A stretch of 64,000 nt of DNA from Serratia symbiotica (GTDB taxonomy: Bacteria > Pseudomonadota > Gammaproteobacteria > Enterobacterales > Enterobacteriaceae). Below the pieces are notes generated by a model. It made no database searches, was not told the origin of the DNA, and worked only from the letters and a program-made list of their open reading frames with translations. The position numbers and the translations under genes are program-made. Location: assembly GCA_900155695.1 (NCBI GenBank), contig FUHL01000001.1, positions 496,001-560,000 on the forward strand, given 5' to 3'. Positions 25,671-37,518 of the stretch are shown one piece after another (the first letter of the stretch is position 1; each line of letters begins with the position of its first letter).

Positions 25671-26366
25671 ATGACTTACTTTTCTTATAACCTAGCGATA
25701 ATTATTTTGCAGCCAGATAAACTTATCTTTCGTCAGTTGGGCTTGCAACCCTACGAGAAGATTTTTCAAGCTATGCATGTCTTTACTAAACGTCGCACTC
25801 TCACTACGCTGGATGAGGTATGGCTAGTACAGCATCAGCCTGTTTTTACCCAAGGTAAAACTGGTAAAGAAGAACATTTATTGATGCCAGGTGCTATCCC
25901 AGTAATACACACGGATCGAGGAGGTCAAGTGACATACCATGGCCCAGGACAGCAAATCCTCTATGTAATGATTAACCTAAAAAGAAATAATATTACAGTA
26001 CGTCAATTAGTCAAAGTTATAGAAGATACAGTAATTAACACTCTTAACCATTTTAGTATCTCCTCTTGTACTCATCAGAATGCAGCTGGGGTATATGTCG
26101 GAACACATAAGATCTGTTCATTAGGTCTGTGCATAAATAAAGGGCATTCTTTCCACGGTCTAGCTTTAAATGTAGATATGGATATGAATCCATTTACAAG
26201 GATAAATCCATGTGGTTATGCTGGCATGCAAATGATACAAGTGAGTGCGCTAGCACCACATGTAGGTATAGAAGACATATGCCCAATACTAGTACAAGAA
26301 TTTTTTTATTTACTTAGATATCGCACACTTGAATTTTGCCATTGGAATCCACACGATTATGAGTAA
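25671..26366 (+). CDS. lipB: Octanoyl-[ACP]:protein N-octanoyltransferase LipB
   Basis: Transfers octanoate from acyl carrier protein to lipoyl domains, the first step of lipoate assembly on 2-oxoacid dehydrogenases and the glycine cleavage H protein. Family motifs are clear: [24 protein letters not shown], the catalytic Lys in [11 protein letters not shown], and the acyl-thioester Cys in [12 protein letters not shown]. From ATG 25671 the protein is 231 residues; a TTG at 25707 would align better with the E. coli N-terminus (MYQDKILVRQ). No clear ribosome-binding site distinguishes them. The 3' end overlaps lipA by eight bases (ATGAGTAA). Confidence 0.95.
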   Translation: MTYFSYNLAIIILQPDKLIFRQLGLQPYEKIFQAMHVFTKRRTLTTLDEVWLVQHQPVFTQGKTGKEEHLLMPGAIPVIHTDRGGQVTYHGPGQQILYVMINLKRNNITVRQLVKVIEDTVINTLNHFSISSCTHQNAAGVYVGTHKICSLGLCINKGHSFHGLALNVDMDMNPFTRINPCGYAGMQMIQVSALAPHVGIEDICPILVQEFFYLLRYRTLEFCHWNPHDYE

Positions 26367-27324
26367 AAATATTCAAAGAGAACGCAGTATAAAATACCAT
26401 AATACAAAAAAAATAGCGCTGCATACCATTAAAACACTTGTTACTGACAGGCAAACATCATTGCCAAAACCTAATTGGATAAAAATTAAACTACCAGTTG
26501 ACCTTACTAAAATTCAAAGTATGAAATCTGCTATACGTATCAATGGTTTGCACTCAGTTTGTGAAGAAGCTTCCTGCCCAAACCTATCGGAATGTTTCCA
26601 TAATGGCATCGCTACCTTTATGATCCTTGGTGCCATATGTACTCGCCGTTGCATGTTTTGTGATGTAGAGCATGGACGCCCTTTAAGCCCCAATATCCAA
26701 GAACCAGAAAAGTTAGCGAAAACAATTAGGTCTATGGGATTACGTTATATTGTGATCACTTCAGTTAATCGTGATGATTTACGTGATGGTGGCGCTAAAC
26801 ATTTTGCGGATTGTATTAGTGCAATTCGCGCTAGAAATCCAGACATAAAAATAGAAACTTTAGTACCAGATTTCCGCAATTGTATGAATATCGCGTTAGA
26901 TACTTTGCGGGCAACGCCGCCAGATATTTTTAACCATAATCTTGAAAACGTTCCCCGTCTTTATCATCAAGTACGCCCAGGGGCAGACTACGCATGGTCA
27001 CTCAAACTACTAGATCGTTTTAAAAAAAAACATCCACATATTCCTACAAAATCAGGTCTTATGGTAGGTCTTGGTGAAACAAATCAAGAAATTATTGATG
27101 TAATGCGCGATCTTCGACAGTGCGGTGTTACGATGCTAACTCTTGGTCAATATCTACAACCAAGTCCTCAGCACTTGCCAGTGCTTCGCTACATTAGTCC
27201 TGCTGAATTTGAACAGATGAAAAAAAAAGCTAATGGAATGGGTTTTACCCATGTAGCTTGTGGTCCATTGGTTCGTTCATCCTATCATGCTGATTTACAA
27301 GCTGAAGGAGTAGAAGTAAAATAA
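26359..27324 (+). CDS. lipA: Lipoyl synthase LipA
   Basis: Radical-SAM enzyme that inserts two sulfurs into protein-bound octanoate, sacrificing its auxiliary 4Fe-4S cluster. I choose ATG 26359 ([14 protein letters not shown]), giving 321 residues, the E. coli length; a TTG 30 bases upstream is less likely. The auxiliary-cluster cysteines lie in [15 protein letters not shown] (about 68-79), the radical-SAM CxxxCxxC in [15 protein letters not shown] (about 94-101), and the C-terminal [12 protein letters not shown] serine is present. The start lies inside lipB (8-base overlap), implying coupled translation. Confidence 0.97.
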   Translation: MSKNIQRERSIKYHNTKKIALHTIKTLVTDRQTSLPKPNWIKIKLPVDLTKIQSMKSAIRINGLHSVCEEASCPNLSECFHNGIATFMILGAICTRRCMFCDVEHGRPLSPNIQEPEKLAKTIRSMGLRYIVITSVNRDDLRDGGAKHFADCISAIRARNPDIKIETLVPDFRNCMNIALDTLRATPPDIFNHNLENVPRLYHQVRPGADYAWSLKLLDRFKKKHPHIPTKSGLMVGLGETNQEIIDVMRDLRQCGVTMLTLGQYLQPSPQHLPVLRYISPAEFEQMKKKANGMGFTHVACGPLVRSSYHADLQAEGVEVK

Positions 27325-28720
27325 TCTCTTTCTAAGAATTGATTATGTCCAAATAGAATACGGTAATAAACACAATATTATCTGAGTGATATGCGTTATT
27401 ATTAACAATATTGGATATATTTATTGAGGTTGATTTTAATAACTTTTCTCCATTACTATTAATATCCGCTAACAGTATACTTTACCATATAAGGATTTTA
27501 AATACCTGTAACTCTGTATTCAATTATTCATATGCATCTACAGTTTATAAGTACAGCAAATGGAAAGGCACTATATTTTAAGTTCTATCGATATGATCGA
27601 TATCGATATCCACCATTTAAATCGATGTATATATTAAATAAATATTGCATAATATATTTACATATATTAAAGAAATAAAAAATTAATGTAATATTCACTT
27701 TGAATAATTACAAGCATTAATCTTAATAAATTATTTGTCTGAATTATGGAAAAAAATAACTTAAGAAGTGCTCTTCTATTGTATTTTAAATTAATTCAAT
27801 AAAATATAATTATTGTTACTTAGATAACAGAATGGTAATCATCTATAACTAGATTTAAGGCTGATTACCATTCCAGAAGAAGTAGCAATAATAAAGTATT
27901 GCGCGCATTTCTCAAATTCTGTTATAGTAATTTTTTATTTTATTGTAGTGTAAAATATTTTATTAATAACAAAAGGATATTTAGTTAAAAACAACTAATG
28001 ATATAGAATATTTTAATGCTAAGTCTTGATTAAAGAAAAGATGAAATAAAACAACATCTGCTGTATACAGCAATAATTAATGTGTGTCAAAGAAGGCTGT
28101 GCTTATTTAATTAAAGTATTCAATTAATACAAAATATTATAAAATATAAGATAAATAAGCATAAGAAGTATATTAAATTTATAGAAAAATAAGATGTTCG
28201 ATTTTTATATTTCAATCCATTATATAGATTGCGTATCTATACGAAAGTAATTGCATTATACGCGCGATCTAAAATAATATATATTAACGTTATTAATATA
28301 CTAATTATCTATATAATCTACTTATTGTGTCCCAAGTCAAAATAAATATAACATTAATATAATATTTATTTTCTAATAAAGGAATTAATCTTTATAAATA
28401 AATTATTACTACCATGTAGTATATTGATACCAACCCGATAATTATTTAATCAATGATATTATCATATTATATATTTAAAACTCAAATAGACTATAAGTCG
28501 TTCAATATATTTTATAATCGTTTATATTAAAATATATAAATAAAAGATATCAATTCTGATTATATATTATTATCATTAAATATTAAATTAGCCTTGAAAG
28601 ATAACAAAATATTATATGTGCAATATTCTCAAGCAACTATATATTTTTATTTTTCATTATGTTGATTTCATAATTCTATATTACTATTTTATTGATAAAA
28701 CTTAAAAACAGATTTTAATA
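27325..28720. other. Non-coding region lipA-ubiD
   Basis: About 1.4 kb between convergent lipA and ubiD with no recognisable gene. It holds one perfect 12-bp inverted repeat (27830-27873). Confidence 0.6.
27830..27873. repeat. 12-bp perfect inverted repeat
   Basis: Arms gaatggtaatca (27830-27841) and tgattaccattc (27862-27873) flank a 20-base loop. There is no T-run, so it is not a typical intrinsic terminator. It may be a decayed structured RNA or a binding site. Confidence 0.5.
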
Positions 28721-30229
28721 TTAGAATGTAGTTTCTTTGCAAGCAAAAATTTCTAGTGTCTCCCAGATTTCATCGATATGCGTACGAACATTCTTATCCA
28801 TGCGAATTGGACGGCCCCATTTGCGTTGAGTCTCGCCTGGCCATTTATTCGTAGCGTCCATCCCCATTTTTGAACCCAATCCGGAAACTGGCGAAGAAAA
28901 GTCGATATAGTCAATTGGAGTATTGTCTATGAAAAGGATATCTCTTGCAGGATCCATGCGAGTTGTTATAGCCCAGATAACATCATTCCAATTACGTGCA
29001 TTAACATCATCGTCACAAACGATAACAAACTTCGTATACATAAACTGACGAAGAAATGACCAAACTCCCATCATGATACGTTTAGCATGACCAATATACT
29101 GTTTTTTAATAGTGACTATAGCTAATCGATACGAGCATCCTTCTGGAGGTAAGTAAAAATCAACGATTTCTGGAAACTGTTTTTGTAATATAGGAACAAA
29201 AATTTCGTTCATCGCTACACCAATCATTGCTGGTTCATCAGGTGGTCTCCCAGTATAGGTGGAATGATAAATTGCATCACGACGCTGAGTAATATGAGTA
29301 ATAGTCAACACAGGAAACTGGGCAATTTCGTTATAATAACCAGTATGATCACCATATGGACCTTCTTGAGCTATCTCATCTTTCTCAATATAACCTTCTA
29401 ATACAATTTCGGCACTAGCAGGCACTTCTAAATCACTAGAGAGGCAATTGACAACTTGCGTTTTACTACCTCGAAGTAATCCTGCAAATGCGTATTCTGA
29501 AAGAGTATCTGGCACAGGAGTGACAGCACTGAGCATAGTTGCTGGATCTGCACCAAGAGCTACTGCAACCGGAAATCTTTGACCAGGATAGGTTTGTCTC
29601 CATTCCTTATAATCTATCGCACCGCCACGATGCGATAGCCAACGCATGATAACTTTATTTTTGCTCAGAACCTGTTGGCGATAAATCCCTAAGTTCTGAC
29701 GTGCTTTATACGGACCACGAGTAATAGTTAGACCCCATGTAATTAACGGTGCGATATCTTCTGGCCAACAATGCATCACCGGAAGACGTTTTAAATTAAT
29801 ATCATCACCTTGCCATACTTGATTCTGACAAGGAGCAGATCCCAATACTTTAGTTGGCATATTTAACACATGCTTGAATTTTGGTATCTGAGTACATAGA
29901 TCTCGTAAACCTTTTGGCGACTCTGGCTCTTTAAGGAATGCAAGTAATTGCCCGACTTCACGTAGATCACGTATCTCTTCTCTGCCCATCCCCATTGCCA
30001 CTCGCTTAGTTGTACCAAACAAGTTACATAATACTGGCATGCTATACCCCTTCGGGTTTTCAAATAGCAGTGCAGGGCCACCTGCACGCAACGTGCGATC
30101 AGAAATCTCTGTCATTTCCAGATATGGATCGATTGATTGGCTAATGCGTTTTAGTTCTCCTCTCTTTTCAAGCAAAGAGAGAAAAGTACGTAAGTCACAA
30201 TATTTCATTGTAGATATTACACCATTCAT
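28721..30229 (-). CDS. ubiD: 3-octaprenyl-4-hydroxybenzoate carboxy-lyase UbiD
   Basis: Prenyl-FMN-dependent decarboxylase of ubiquinone synthesis; it removes the ring carboxylate of polyprenyl 4-hydroxybenzoate and needs the flavin prenyltransferase UbiX, not seen here. The 502-residue frame (E. coli 497) is colinear with E. coli UbiD, including [17 protein letters not shown], the active-site region [13 protein letters not shown] and [16 protein letters not shown] 30208 ([10 protein letters not shown]) may be the true start: it matches MKYNDLRDFL, which is preceded by three residues in E. coli, and neither start has a clear ribosome-binding site. Together with Ndh it indicates a quinone-linked respiratory chain. 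Confidence 0.96.
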   Translation of the reverse strand: MNGVISTMKYCDLRTFLSLLEKRGELKRISQSIDPYLEMTEISDRTLRAGGPALLFENPKGYSMPVLCNLFGTTKRVAMGMGREEIRDLREVGQLLAFLKEPESPKGLRDLCTQIPKFKHVLNMPTKVLGSAPCQNQVWQGDDINLKRLPVMHCWPEDIAPLITWGLTITRGPYKARQNLGIYRQQVLSKNKVIMRWLSHRGGAIDYKEWRQTYPGQRFPVAVALGADPATMLSAVTPVPDTLSEYAFAGLLRGSKTQVVNCLSSDLEVPASAEIVLEGYIEKDEIAQEGPYGDHTGYYNEIAQFPVLTITHITQRRDAIYHSTYTGRPPDEPAMIGVAMNEIFVPILQKQFPEIVDFYLPPEGCSYRLAIVTIKKQYIGHAKRIMMGVWSFLRQFMYTKFVIVCDDDVNARNWNDVIWAITTRMDPARDILFIDNTPIDYIDFSSPVSGLGSKMGMDATNKWPGETQRKWGRPIRMDKNVRTHIDEIWETLEIFACKETTF

Positions 30230-31864
30230 GAATAATATATTTAATACATTAATGTAATATTAATCTAGCTTTTTACCTATACTTGATGTGATTAATTAAT
30301 TATTATTTAATGATCTTAAATTAATGAAATTATTCTAACCGGTTGATATACATGAATGCTAATAGTATCAAAATAATATTTTGATTAATAAAAAAATTAT
30401 TATGTCTATATATTAATTTATCTCTTACTTTTATGTATATTATATTGCAGATATTATATATTAAATGAACTTAAAAGTAAAATAGAAAAATTACATGTAT
30501 TAATCTTGATTGGCTATGATATGATCTCATAGATACTCTAAATATTAGATAATTTTAAATTATATCCTTCGTTAACACATTTGAACCAGAAATAAAGTAG
30601 TATTGAAATTTAACTCTAGGATTTATTAGTCTTCGTTATTTAGCTTTTTTTACAAGAGCACTCTTTTACAAGCATGCTTTATAATTGCAATGTCTGGTTT
30701 ACTTATATAAACCACAAGAAAAATAAAAATGTGTTTTAACATTAATAAAATTACGGATGACAATAGAGTAAATCCCTTGTGTTATTAAATTAACATTTAT
30801 ATAAAATTTTAAATTGATTAAATGTATCATAAATTAGTCCATTCGCAATGGAACGTTTAATGCAATTTTTATTTTTAGAATGACTAATTAATGCTATACT
30901 AATATGCAATAGCAATATTATCAAGCACTATTTCATACATAAAACATTGAAATATTTTATTTAGTTATTAACTATTGTATATTTAATAACTAAATATCTT
31001 GCCTTATCTATCATCTGGCTATGAAATATAAAATTGACCTTATATATTTATTATATGCGCAGGTAAAATGTATGGCATATCATGATATGATAATTATTAT
31101 ATAAATATTCAAATACTCATTAGTATCTTAATATATTGTATTGATTGTACGCTTTATGATGTATACGATCGAGATATATTTTGTTCATTTTAGGATTGCG
31201 TTAATATATTCCATGCAAGTGATGCCAATATTTTAGTATTGAATCAAGGTTCAAAAAGCAAAGAAAATGGATAATGATTAATAAATTGTGCTATGAAAAC
31301 TTTTTTCAATATCTAGTGCTTGTGCTTCAAAAGTTGTATAGACTGATAGAAAGCATTACATCTAATAGATATCAAATATTTAATATATAAAGTGATTAAG
31401 TAATCATATAACAAAATTTTATCATTACAGTAAATCATATGCCGTTCAAAGTTTCTTTTCTATAGGATAGAAATAAGCAATAGATAAACTAAAAATATAA
31501 AATTTATCATTTTGTATATCTAGCATTATGAATGATTTGCATTATTCGTACAATATCATATTTAACAATAATGTAAATACTAGATTCTATATTTTAAAAA
31601 AAATAATTAATGTATATCTTAATAATTATCACTAAGTAAATAAAAAATAAAATATCACAAAATCGTATATCAATAAATACTAAAATATCACTATGTGATC
31701 TATCTAGTGCTCTAATGTACTAGTTTCCATTTAATTGATATTAATAATGCGCTTATTTTATTCATAAGGGGCTCTTATCATCGTGATAATGTTTATCTCT
31801 AGGAAAGAGAATACATAATATACGACTGATATGCATAAGTAGGTCTACTGGAAATAAGTTAAGG
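30230..31864. other. Non-coding region ubiD-mfd
   Basis: About 1.6 kb of AT-rich DNA with no gene remnant or RNA I can support. The ubiD promoter should be near its left end. A small hairpin (ttatca-tcg-tgataa near 31780) lies about 80 bases after the mfd stop. Confidence 0.55.
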
Positions 31865-34800
31865 TTAAGCTGAGAGTGGCAACCTATGCGCAAAAAAAGT
31901 ACTGAGCAGATCTGCTATAAATTTTAACCGTCTTTGGTGATCACTTAAATCGAGCATAAATTTTAATTTTTTTGGCCCGTGCAGGGCATACACGTGTGGA
32001 TTAGTTTTAAGTAGATTAATTAGGTAATTTGGATCTACACAATTGTTTTCGCTAAATTCGATAAATCCTCCTTTTTCATTACTTTCAATGCGTATAATAC
32101 CTAATATTTTTGCATACTGACAAAGTTCAGCTCTTTTTAATAGATTTTTCGCGGCTTCAGGCATAGCGCCGAAACGGCTAATTATCTCTACTCTTAAAGC
32201 TTCTAGCTCCTGACTATTTTTAACGTTAGCAATCCGTTTATATAACGATAAACGGATATTAACTTCTGATACGTAGTCATCTGGCAATAAAGTTGGTATG
32301 CGTAACTCTACTATTGATTTTTTACTAAGAATATCTTCCAGTGATGGTTCGTGTCCATTTTTTAATGAATATACTGCACGATCTAGTAATTCAGTATATA
32401 ATGAGAAACCTATAGTTTTAATCTGTCCGCTCTGATCTTCTCCCAATAGTTCCCCTGCACCACGAATCTCTAGATCATGAGTTGCTAACGCAAAGCCGGC
32501 ACCTAGATCTTCTAATGAAGAAATAGCCGCTAACCTTTTTTGTGCATCAGCACTAATTACTTTTGGATTAGGTGTTAACAAGTAGGCATAAGCCTGATGG
32601 TGTGAACGTCCGACTCGACCACGCAACTGATGCAGTTGTGCTAGCCCAAAGCGATCGGCTCGTTCGATAATGATCGTGTTTGCACTGGCAATATCAATGC
32701 CGGTTTCGATAATGGTAGTACACACTAAAACATTGAAACGTTGATGAATGAAATCATTCATGACCCGTTCTAAAATACGTTCGCGCATCTGACCGTGGCC
32801 AACAGTTACACGAGCCTCAGGTACCAGTTGCGATATTTTTTGTGCCGTATTCTCAATGTTGTCTACGTTATTGTATAGATAATATACTTGCCCACCACGG
32901 AGTATCTCACGTAGAATTGCTTCACGTACCATTAAACTGTTATATTCACGAACAAAAGTTTTTACTGCTAGACGACGTGCGGGTGGAGTAGTAATAATAG
33001 ATAAGTCTCGTATACCACTCATTGTCATATTCAATGTACGCGGAATAGGAGTGGCAGTTAAAGTTAAGATATCTACATTAGCACGCATCGTTTTAATACA
33101 TTCTTTATCACGTACGCCAAAACGATGCTCTTCATCGACTATTAGTAACCCCAAATCTTTCCAATATAGATCACCCTGTAATAACTTGTGAGTGCCAATA
33201 ATGATATCTACCTTTCCTGTAGATGCAGAACGAAGTACTTTTTGTTGTTCTTTTGCTCTTCGAAAGCGTGACATCATTTCAATGCGAATTGGCCAGGTAG
33301 CGAATCGATCACGAAAGTTATCAAAATGCTGCTGTGCTAATAGTGTTGTAGGCACTAATACCGCCACCTGTTTACTGTTTTCTACCGCTACAAATGCAGC
33401 ACGCATTGCTACCTCGGTTTTACCGAAGCCAACATCACCACACACTAAACGATCCATAGCTAATGGTTGGCACATATCACTTAGAACGCAGTTAATAGCT
33501 TGCTGTTGATCGGGTGTTGTCTCAAAAGGAAAAGTTTGACAGAAAAGCTTATATTGTTCTGGATTATACTTAAAAGCAAAGCCCGTTTTTGCCGCACGTT
33601 TAGCATATATATCTAACAATTCGGCTGCTATATCTCTCACTTGCTCAACAGCCTTTTGTTTGACACGTATCCAATTATCTCCTCCTAATTTGTAGATAGG
33701 AGCATTTTCATTTGAGCCACTAGCATAACGACTAATCAGGTGTAATGAAGAAACTGGTACATATAGCTTATCCTCGCCAGCATAGGATAGAATTAGATAT
33801 TCCCCTTTAATACCTCCGGTCTCTAATGTAGTTAAACCCATATAACGGCCGACGCCGTGATCAAAGTGTACTACTGGTTGACCTGGATGTAACTCCTCTA
33901 AATTATGAATTAGTGCATTGCTAATAGTATGGTGATTATGCTTCTGGCGAAAGATACTCCGTGCACTCAATAGATCATTTTCGCAGATTAGTGCTAATTT
34001 ACGAATACTATTAAAGAAGCCGTGTTCACACGCGCCAACCATCATATATAAGCCATTTTGCCGAGCCTGATCTAGGCGTTTAATCAAAGAAGTAGTAAGG
34101 TTTAGTGGACTCAATAGATCTTGCAATGCTTCACGTCGACCTTCGCTCTCAACTGAGAAAATTATACTTCCGTCAAAGTCTTTGATAAATCGACGTAAAT
34201 GTTCTAGATGTATTTTATTTTGAATCTGTATTCTTATATCTGGTAAGGCGAAATAACCTAGATTAGTATTATATAAAGTATCCGGTAGTTCTTTTTGCTC
34301 TAATATCATACGTGGCCAGGATTTGAGTTTGCCAAACAGTTTATCAACGTGTAAGTACATCTTATCTGGTGCTACTGGTGGACGCATAGGGTCCATGCGT
34401 CGATTTTGGTAACGCCGGTTGATATCGTTCCAAAATTGCATAGCCGCATGCTCTATATTACTTGTATTAAGGATTAAGGTATCGTTTGGTAAATAACTAA
34501 ATAGTGTTGGTAACGGTTGATTAAAGAATAGTACTTGCCAATATTCAATACCGGCAGGCAAAATACCTTTGCTAACCTGTTGATAAATATGTTCAGGATC
34601 ACATTGCACATCAAATTGCATGCGCCACTGGTTCAGGAATAACGATATAGCGTTTGGATCAGTTGGAAATTCATGAGTTGGTAGTAAGTGAATAGTTTTA
34701 ACTTCACTTATTGTTCTTTGGCTATTTATGTCAATAGTACGAATGCTATTGATTTTATTATCAAATAAGCTGATACGCAATGGTTCTTCGCTACCCATTG

Positions 34801-35341
34801 GGTAAAGATAAAATAAAGAATCATGGGCAGAAAATTCACCATGTCCTATCACTTGTATAACGCTTCTATAACCGGATTTTTCTAATTGGCTATATAGCTT
34901 ATTGCGTGATATGACTTGTCCTTTTTTTAATGTTAATGCGTAATCATGCAAAAACTCATGCGGACAGACGCGTTGCATCAATGTATTAACTGGCAAAATG
35001 ATGACTCCCTTCTCCATAGTGGGCAAATGATACAAGTTCAATAAACGAGAAGCAGTGATATTATGATTAGGTGAAAAAAAATCATAAGGCAGTGTTTCCC
35101 AGTCAGATAAAGTAGTGATCTTTTTATCAGTAAATTGTTTTATTTCATCACGTAGCCGTATGGCATTTTGCATATCTGGTGTAATGAGCATCACTGGCCC
35201 TTGATAGTATTCGACAATCTCGGCGCATTCTAGTGAGCAGGCTGAACCAAACAGCTGTCCTAATATATGTAGATCACCTGTATGTTTGGGGAGAGAATAA
35301 CGATAGGATGAAAAAGGTCTGTGATTATTGGAAATGCTCAT
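31865..35341 (-). CDS. mfd: Transcription-repair coupling factor Mfd
   Basis: DNA translocase that removes RNA polymerase stalled at lesions and recruits UvrA for strand-specific excision repair. Its 1158 residues match E. coli Mfd (1148). In order: UvrB-like N-terminal region (residues 1-350); RNA-polymerase-interacting domain (about 480-550, with PVVHFDHGVGRYMGL); superfamily II helicase with Walker A VCGDVGFGKTEVAMRAAF and DEEH box LLIVDEEHRFGVRDKE; TATPIPRTLNMTMSG; the RecG-like QLHQLRGRVGR motif; and a C-terminal regulatory domain. No frameshift is seen. It is divergent from lolC, in E. coli order (ycfT lost). Confidence 0.97.
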   Translation of the reverse strand: MSISNNHRPFSSYRYSLPKHTGDLHILGQLFGSACSLECAEIVEYYQGPVMLITPDMQNAIRLRDEIKQFTDKKITTLSDWETLPYDFFSPNHNITASRLLNLYHLPTMEKGVIILPVNTLMQRVCPHEFLHDYALTLKKGQVISRNKLYSQLEKSGYRSVIQVIGHGEFSAHDSLFYLYPMGSEEPLRISLFDNKINSIRTIDINSQRTISEVKTIHLLPTHEFPTDPNAISLFLNQWRMQFDVQCDPEHIYQQVSKGILPAGIEYWQVLFFNQPLPTLFSYLPNDTLILNTSNIEHAAMQFWNDINRRYQNRRMDPMRPPVAPDKMYLHVDKLFGKLKSWPRMILEQKELPDTLYNTNLGYFALPDIRIQIQNKIHLEHLRRFIKDFDGSIIFSVESEGRREALQDLLSPLNLTTSLIKRLDQARQNGLYMMVGACEHGFFNSIRKLALICENDLLSARSIFRQKHNHHTISNALIHNLEELHPGQPVVHFDHGVGRYMGLTTLETGGIKGEYLILSYAGEDKLYVPVSSLHLISRYASGSNENAPIYKLGGDNWIRVKQKAVEQVRDIAAELLDIYAKRAAKTGFAFKYNPEQYKLFCQTFPFETTPDQQQAINCVLSDMCQPLAMDRLVCGDVGFGKTEVAMRAAFVAVENSKQVAVLVPTTLLAQQHFDNFRDRFATWPIRIEMMSRFRRAKEQQKVLRSASTGKVDIIIGTHKLLQGDLYWKDLGLLIVDEEHRFGVRDKECIKTMRANVDILTLTATPIPRTLNMTMSGIRDLSIITTPPARRLAVKTFVREYNSLMVREAILREILRGGQVYYLYNNVDNIENTAQKISQLVPEARVTVGHGQMRERILERVMNDFIHQRFNVLVCTTIIETGIDIASANTIIIERADRFGLAQLHQLRGRVGRSHHQAYAYLLTPNPKVISADAQKRLAAISSLEDLGAGFALATHDLEIRGAGELLGEDQSGQIKTIGFSLYTELLDRAVYSLKNGHEPSLEDILSKKSIVELRIPTLLPDDYVSEVNIRLSLYKRIANVKNSQELEALRVEIISRFGAMPEAAKNLLKRAELCQYAKILGIIRIESNEKGGFIEFSENNCVDPNYLINLLKTNPHVYALHGPKKLKFMLDLSDHQRRLKFIADLLSTFFAHRLPLSA

Positions 35342-35639
35342 TCAAGTATCTTCAATCATAGTGTTAGATTGTGCCTAGTAACCATAATAAATATGGCGCC
35401 TTCAATTACGCATTATAGTAGCTTAGCAATTAGCAAATTGACAAAATTAAAAATGCTATAATCTATGATTTAGTGTAAAACTTAATTGTTCAAGATTAAT
35501 ATCTTGTCAAAAAGATCATTTTTTACCTGGGTTTTAGTCAGTTCTTTCATAAGAACAAGGTTATTATGTATTGCCTTGTTATTTGAGAGCTTTTATTATT
35601 AATTACATTGCTTGAATTTCTAGCAATAAATGGATTTAC
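35342..35639. other. Divergent promoter region mfd / lolC
   Basis: 298 bases between divergently transcribed genes, so it must contain both promoters. Short inverted repeats occur near the lolC side: gttct...agaac (35549-35564) and aacaagg...ccttgtt (35563-35589). I cannot assign hexamers with confidence. Confidence 0.45.
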
Positions 35640-36842
35640 ATGTATCAACCTATCGCATTATTTATTGGCCTACGCTATATGTATAGGCATTCCTCAGACC
35701 TATTCTTACGGTTTGTTTCCTGGCTATCTATTATCAGTATTACATTGGGAGTGATGGCATTAGTTACCACACTTTCCGTCATGAACGGTTTTGAAAGAAA
35801 TCTAGAAAATAATATACTTGGCTTAATGCCACAGGCATTAATAACTAATAAGCAGGGATCAATAAATCCTTATAGTCTAACTGCCTTATCAGTTCAAAAA
35901 TTAAATGGTATCAACCGTGTGACTCCATTAACCATTGGAGAGGTGGTGCTGCAAAGTTCAAGTAGTATTACAGTTGGTATCATGCTGGGTGTAAACCCGA
36001 ATGAATCTGATCCATTAACACCTTATTTAATAAATATCACACAACAACAACTACAACCACATCACTATAACATCATTATTGGTCAGACTTTGGCTAGTCA
36101 ACTCGCTGTAAAGCCAGGAGATACGATACGATTAATTCTACCTAATGTAAGCCAATTTACACCAATAGGCCGCATTTCAAGCCAACGGATCTTTACTATC
36201 ATTGGAACCTTTTGCGCCAATAGTGAAGTGGATAACTATCAGGTCTTGATTAACCAGCAAGATGCATCGAACTTAATGCATTATCCATCTGGCAATATAA
36301 CAGGTTGGCGTCTTTTCTTGAAGCATCCAATGATGGTCGAGACTCTTAGTAAACAATCACTACCACCAGGTACTGTATGGAAAGATTGGCGTGCACGAAA
36401 AGGAGAGCTGTTTCAAGCCGTGCATATGGAGAAAAACATGATGGCATTCTTACTGAGTTTAATTATGATAGTAGCTGCATTTAATATCATCACTTTGCTC
36501 AGTTTGATAGTGATGGAAAAACAAAGCGAGGTGGCTATATTGAAAACCCAAGGTTTAACACGTGGGAAGATTATGGCAATATTTATGGTACAAGGCGCTA
36601 GCTCAGGGATCATAGGATCACTGATTGGAATGTTATTAGGTATTATATTAGCTAGTAATCTACATCGCCTCATGCCAATCATTGGTTTATTTATTGACAA
36701 TGCTTCCTTACCAGTAGAAGTTAATCTGCTACAAATCATGTATGTTACTTTGATTGCTATAGCGATATCTCTAATATCGACTTTCTATCCTTCATGGCAT
36801 GCAGCTACCATAAAACCCGCTGAGATTTTACGTTATGAGTAG
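35640..36842 (+). CDS. lolC: Lipoprotein-releasing system transmembrane protein LolC
   Basis: One of two membrane subunits of the LolCDE ABC transporter, which extracts outer-membrane-destined lipoproteins from the inner membrane and hands them to LolA. Its 400 residues (E. coli 399) show the MacB/FtsX topology: an N-terminal membrane segment ([25 protein letters not shown]), a large periplasmic domain, and three C-terminal membrane segments ([18 protein letters not shown] and following). The [18 protein letters not shown] ending is typical. Its last eight bases overlap lolD. The intact operon argues that the cell still has an outer membrane with sorted lipoproteins. Confidence 0.96.
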   Translation: MYQPIALFIGLRYMYRHSSDLFLRFVSWLSIISITLGVMALVTTLSVMNGFERNLENNILGLMPQALITNKQGSINPYSLTALSVQKLNGINRVTPLTIGEVVLQSSSSITVGIMLGVNPNESDPLTPYLINITQQQLQPHHYNIIIGQTLASQLAVKPGDTIRLILPNVSQFTPIGRISSQRIFTIIGTFCANSEVDNYQVLINQQDASNLMHYPSGNITGWRLFLKHPMMVETLSKQSLPPGTVWKDWRARKGELFQAVHMEKNMMAFLLSLIMIVAAFNIITLLSLIVMEKQSEVAILKTQGLTRGKIMAIFMVQGASSGIIGSLIGMLLGIILASNLHRLMPIIGLFIDNASLPVEVNLLQIMYVTLIAIAISLISTFYPSWHAATIKPAEILRYE

Positions 36843-37518
36843 CTATCATTTGTTAGAGTGTAATAAATTGTGTAAAAGTTATCTTCAAGGCAACCAGTAT
36901 ATTGATGTTTTACGTAATATTACTTTTAGCATGAATACTAGCGAAATGATAGCCATTATTGGAAGCTCAGGATCTGGTAAAAGTACCTTGTTGCATCTAC
37001 TGGGTGGATTAGATTCACCAAATAGTGGTGAAGTGATCTTTAAAGGTTTGCCATTGAATGGCATGTCTTCATCAGAAAAGGCAGATTTACGCAATCGCTA
37101 TCTAGGATTTATTTATCAATTTCATCACTTATTACCAGATTTTACCACGTTAGAGAACGTTGCAATGCCGCTGTTAATTGGTAGGACCTACCCTATACAA
37201 GCGAAGAAAAAAGCAATGGAAATATTAGCTGAAGTTGGGTTAGAAAAACGCATTAAACACCGTCCTTCTGAACTTTCAGGTGGCGAGCGACAGCGCGTAG
37301 CAATCGCTCGTGCATTAGTAAACAATCCAGCACTTGTATTGGCGGATGAACCTACTGGAAATTTAGATAAACATACTGCGGATAGCATCCTTGATTTATT
37401 ACTTACGCTAAATATGCGACAGGGCACGGCCTTTTTAGTCGTCACTCATGATTTACAGTTGGCTAAATTACTAGGTAAACAACTAAACATGCTAGATGGA
37501 TATTTGCACATATCATGA
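36835..37518 (+). CDS. lolD: Lipoprotein-releasing system ATPase LolD
   Basis: Cytoplasmic ABC ATPase that drives LolCE. Its 227 residues (E. coli 233) carry Walker [20 protein letters not shown] (about 42-49), the Q-loop [16 protein letters not shown] with the LolD-type sequence that contacts LolC/E, the signature [15 protein letters not shown], Walker [13 protein letters not shown] and the switch His in VVTHDLQ. All catalytic residues are present. It overlaps lolC by eight bases and lolE by four (ATGA). Confidence 0.97.
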   Translation: MSSYHLLECNKLCKSYLQGNQYIDVLRNITFSMNTSEMIAIIGSSGSGKSTLLHLLGGLDSPNSGEVIFKGLPLNGMSSSEKADLRNRYLGFIYQFHHLLPDFTTLENVAMPLLIGRTYPIQAKKKAMEILAEVGLEKRIKHRPSELSGGERQRVAIARALVNNPALVLADEPTGNLDKHTADSILDLLLTLNMRQGTAFLVVTHDLQLAKLLGKQLNMLDGYLHIS

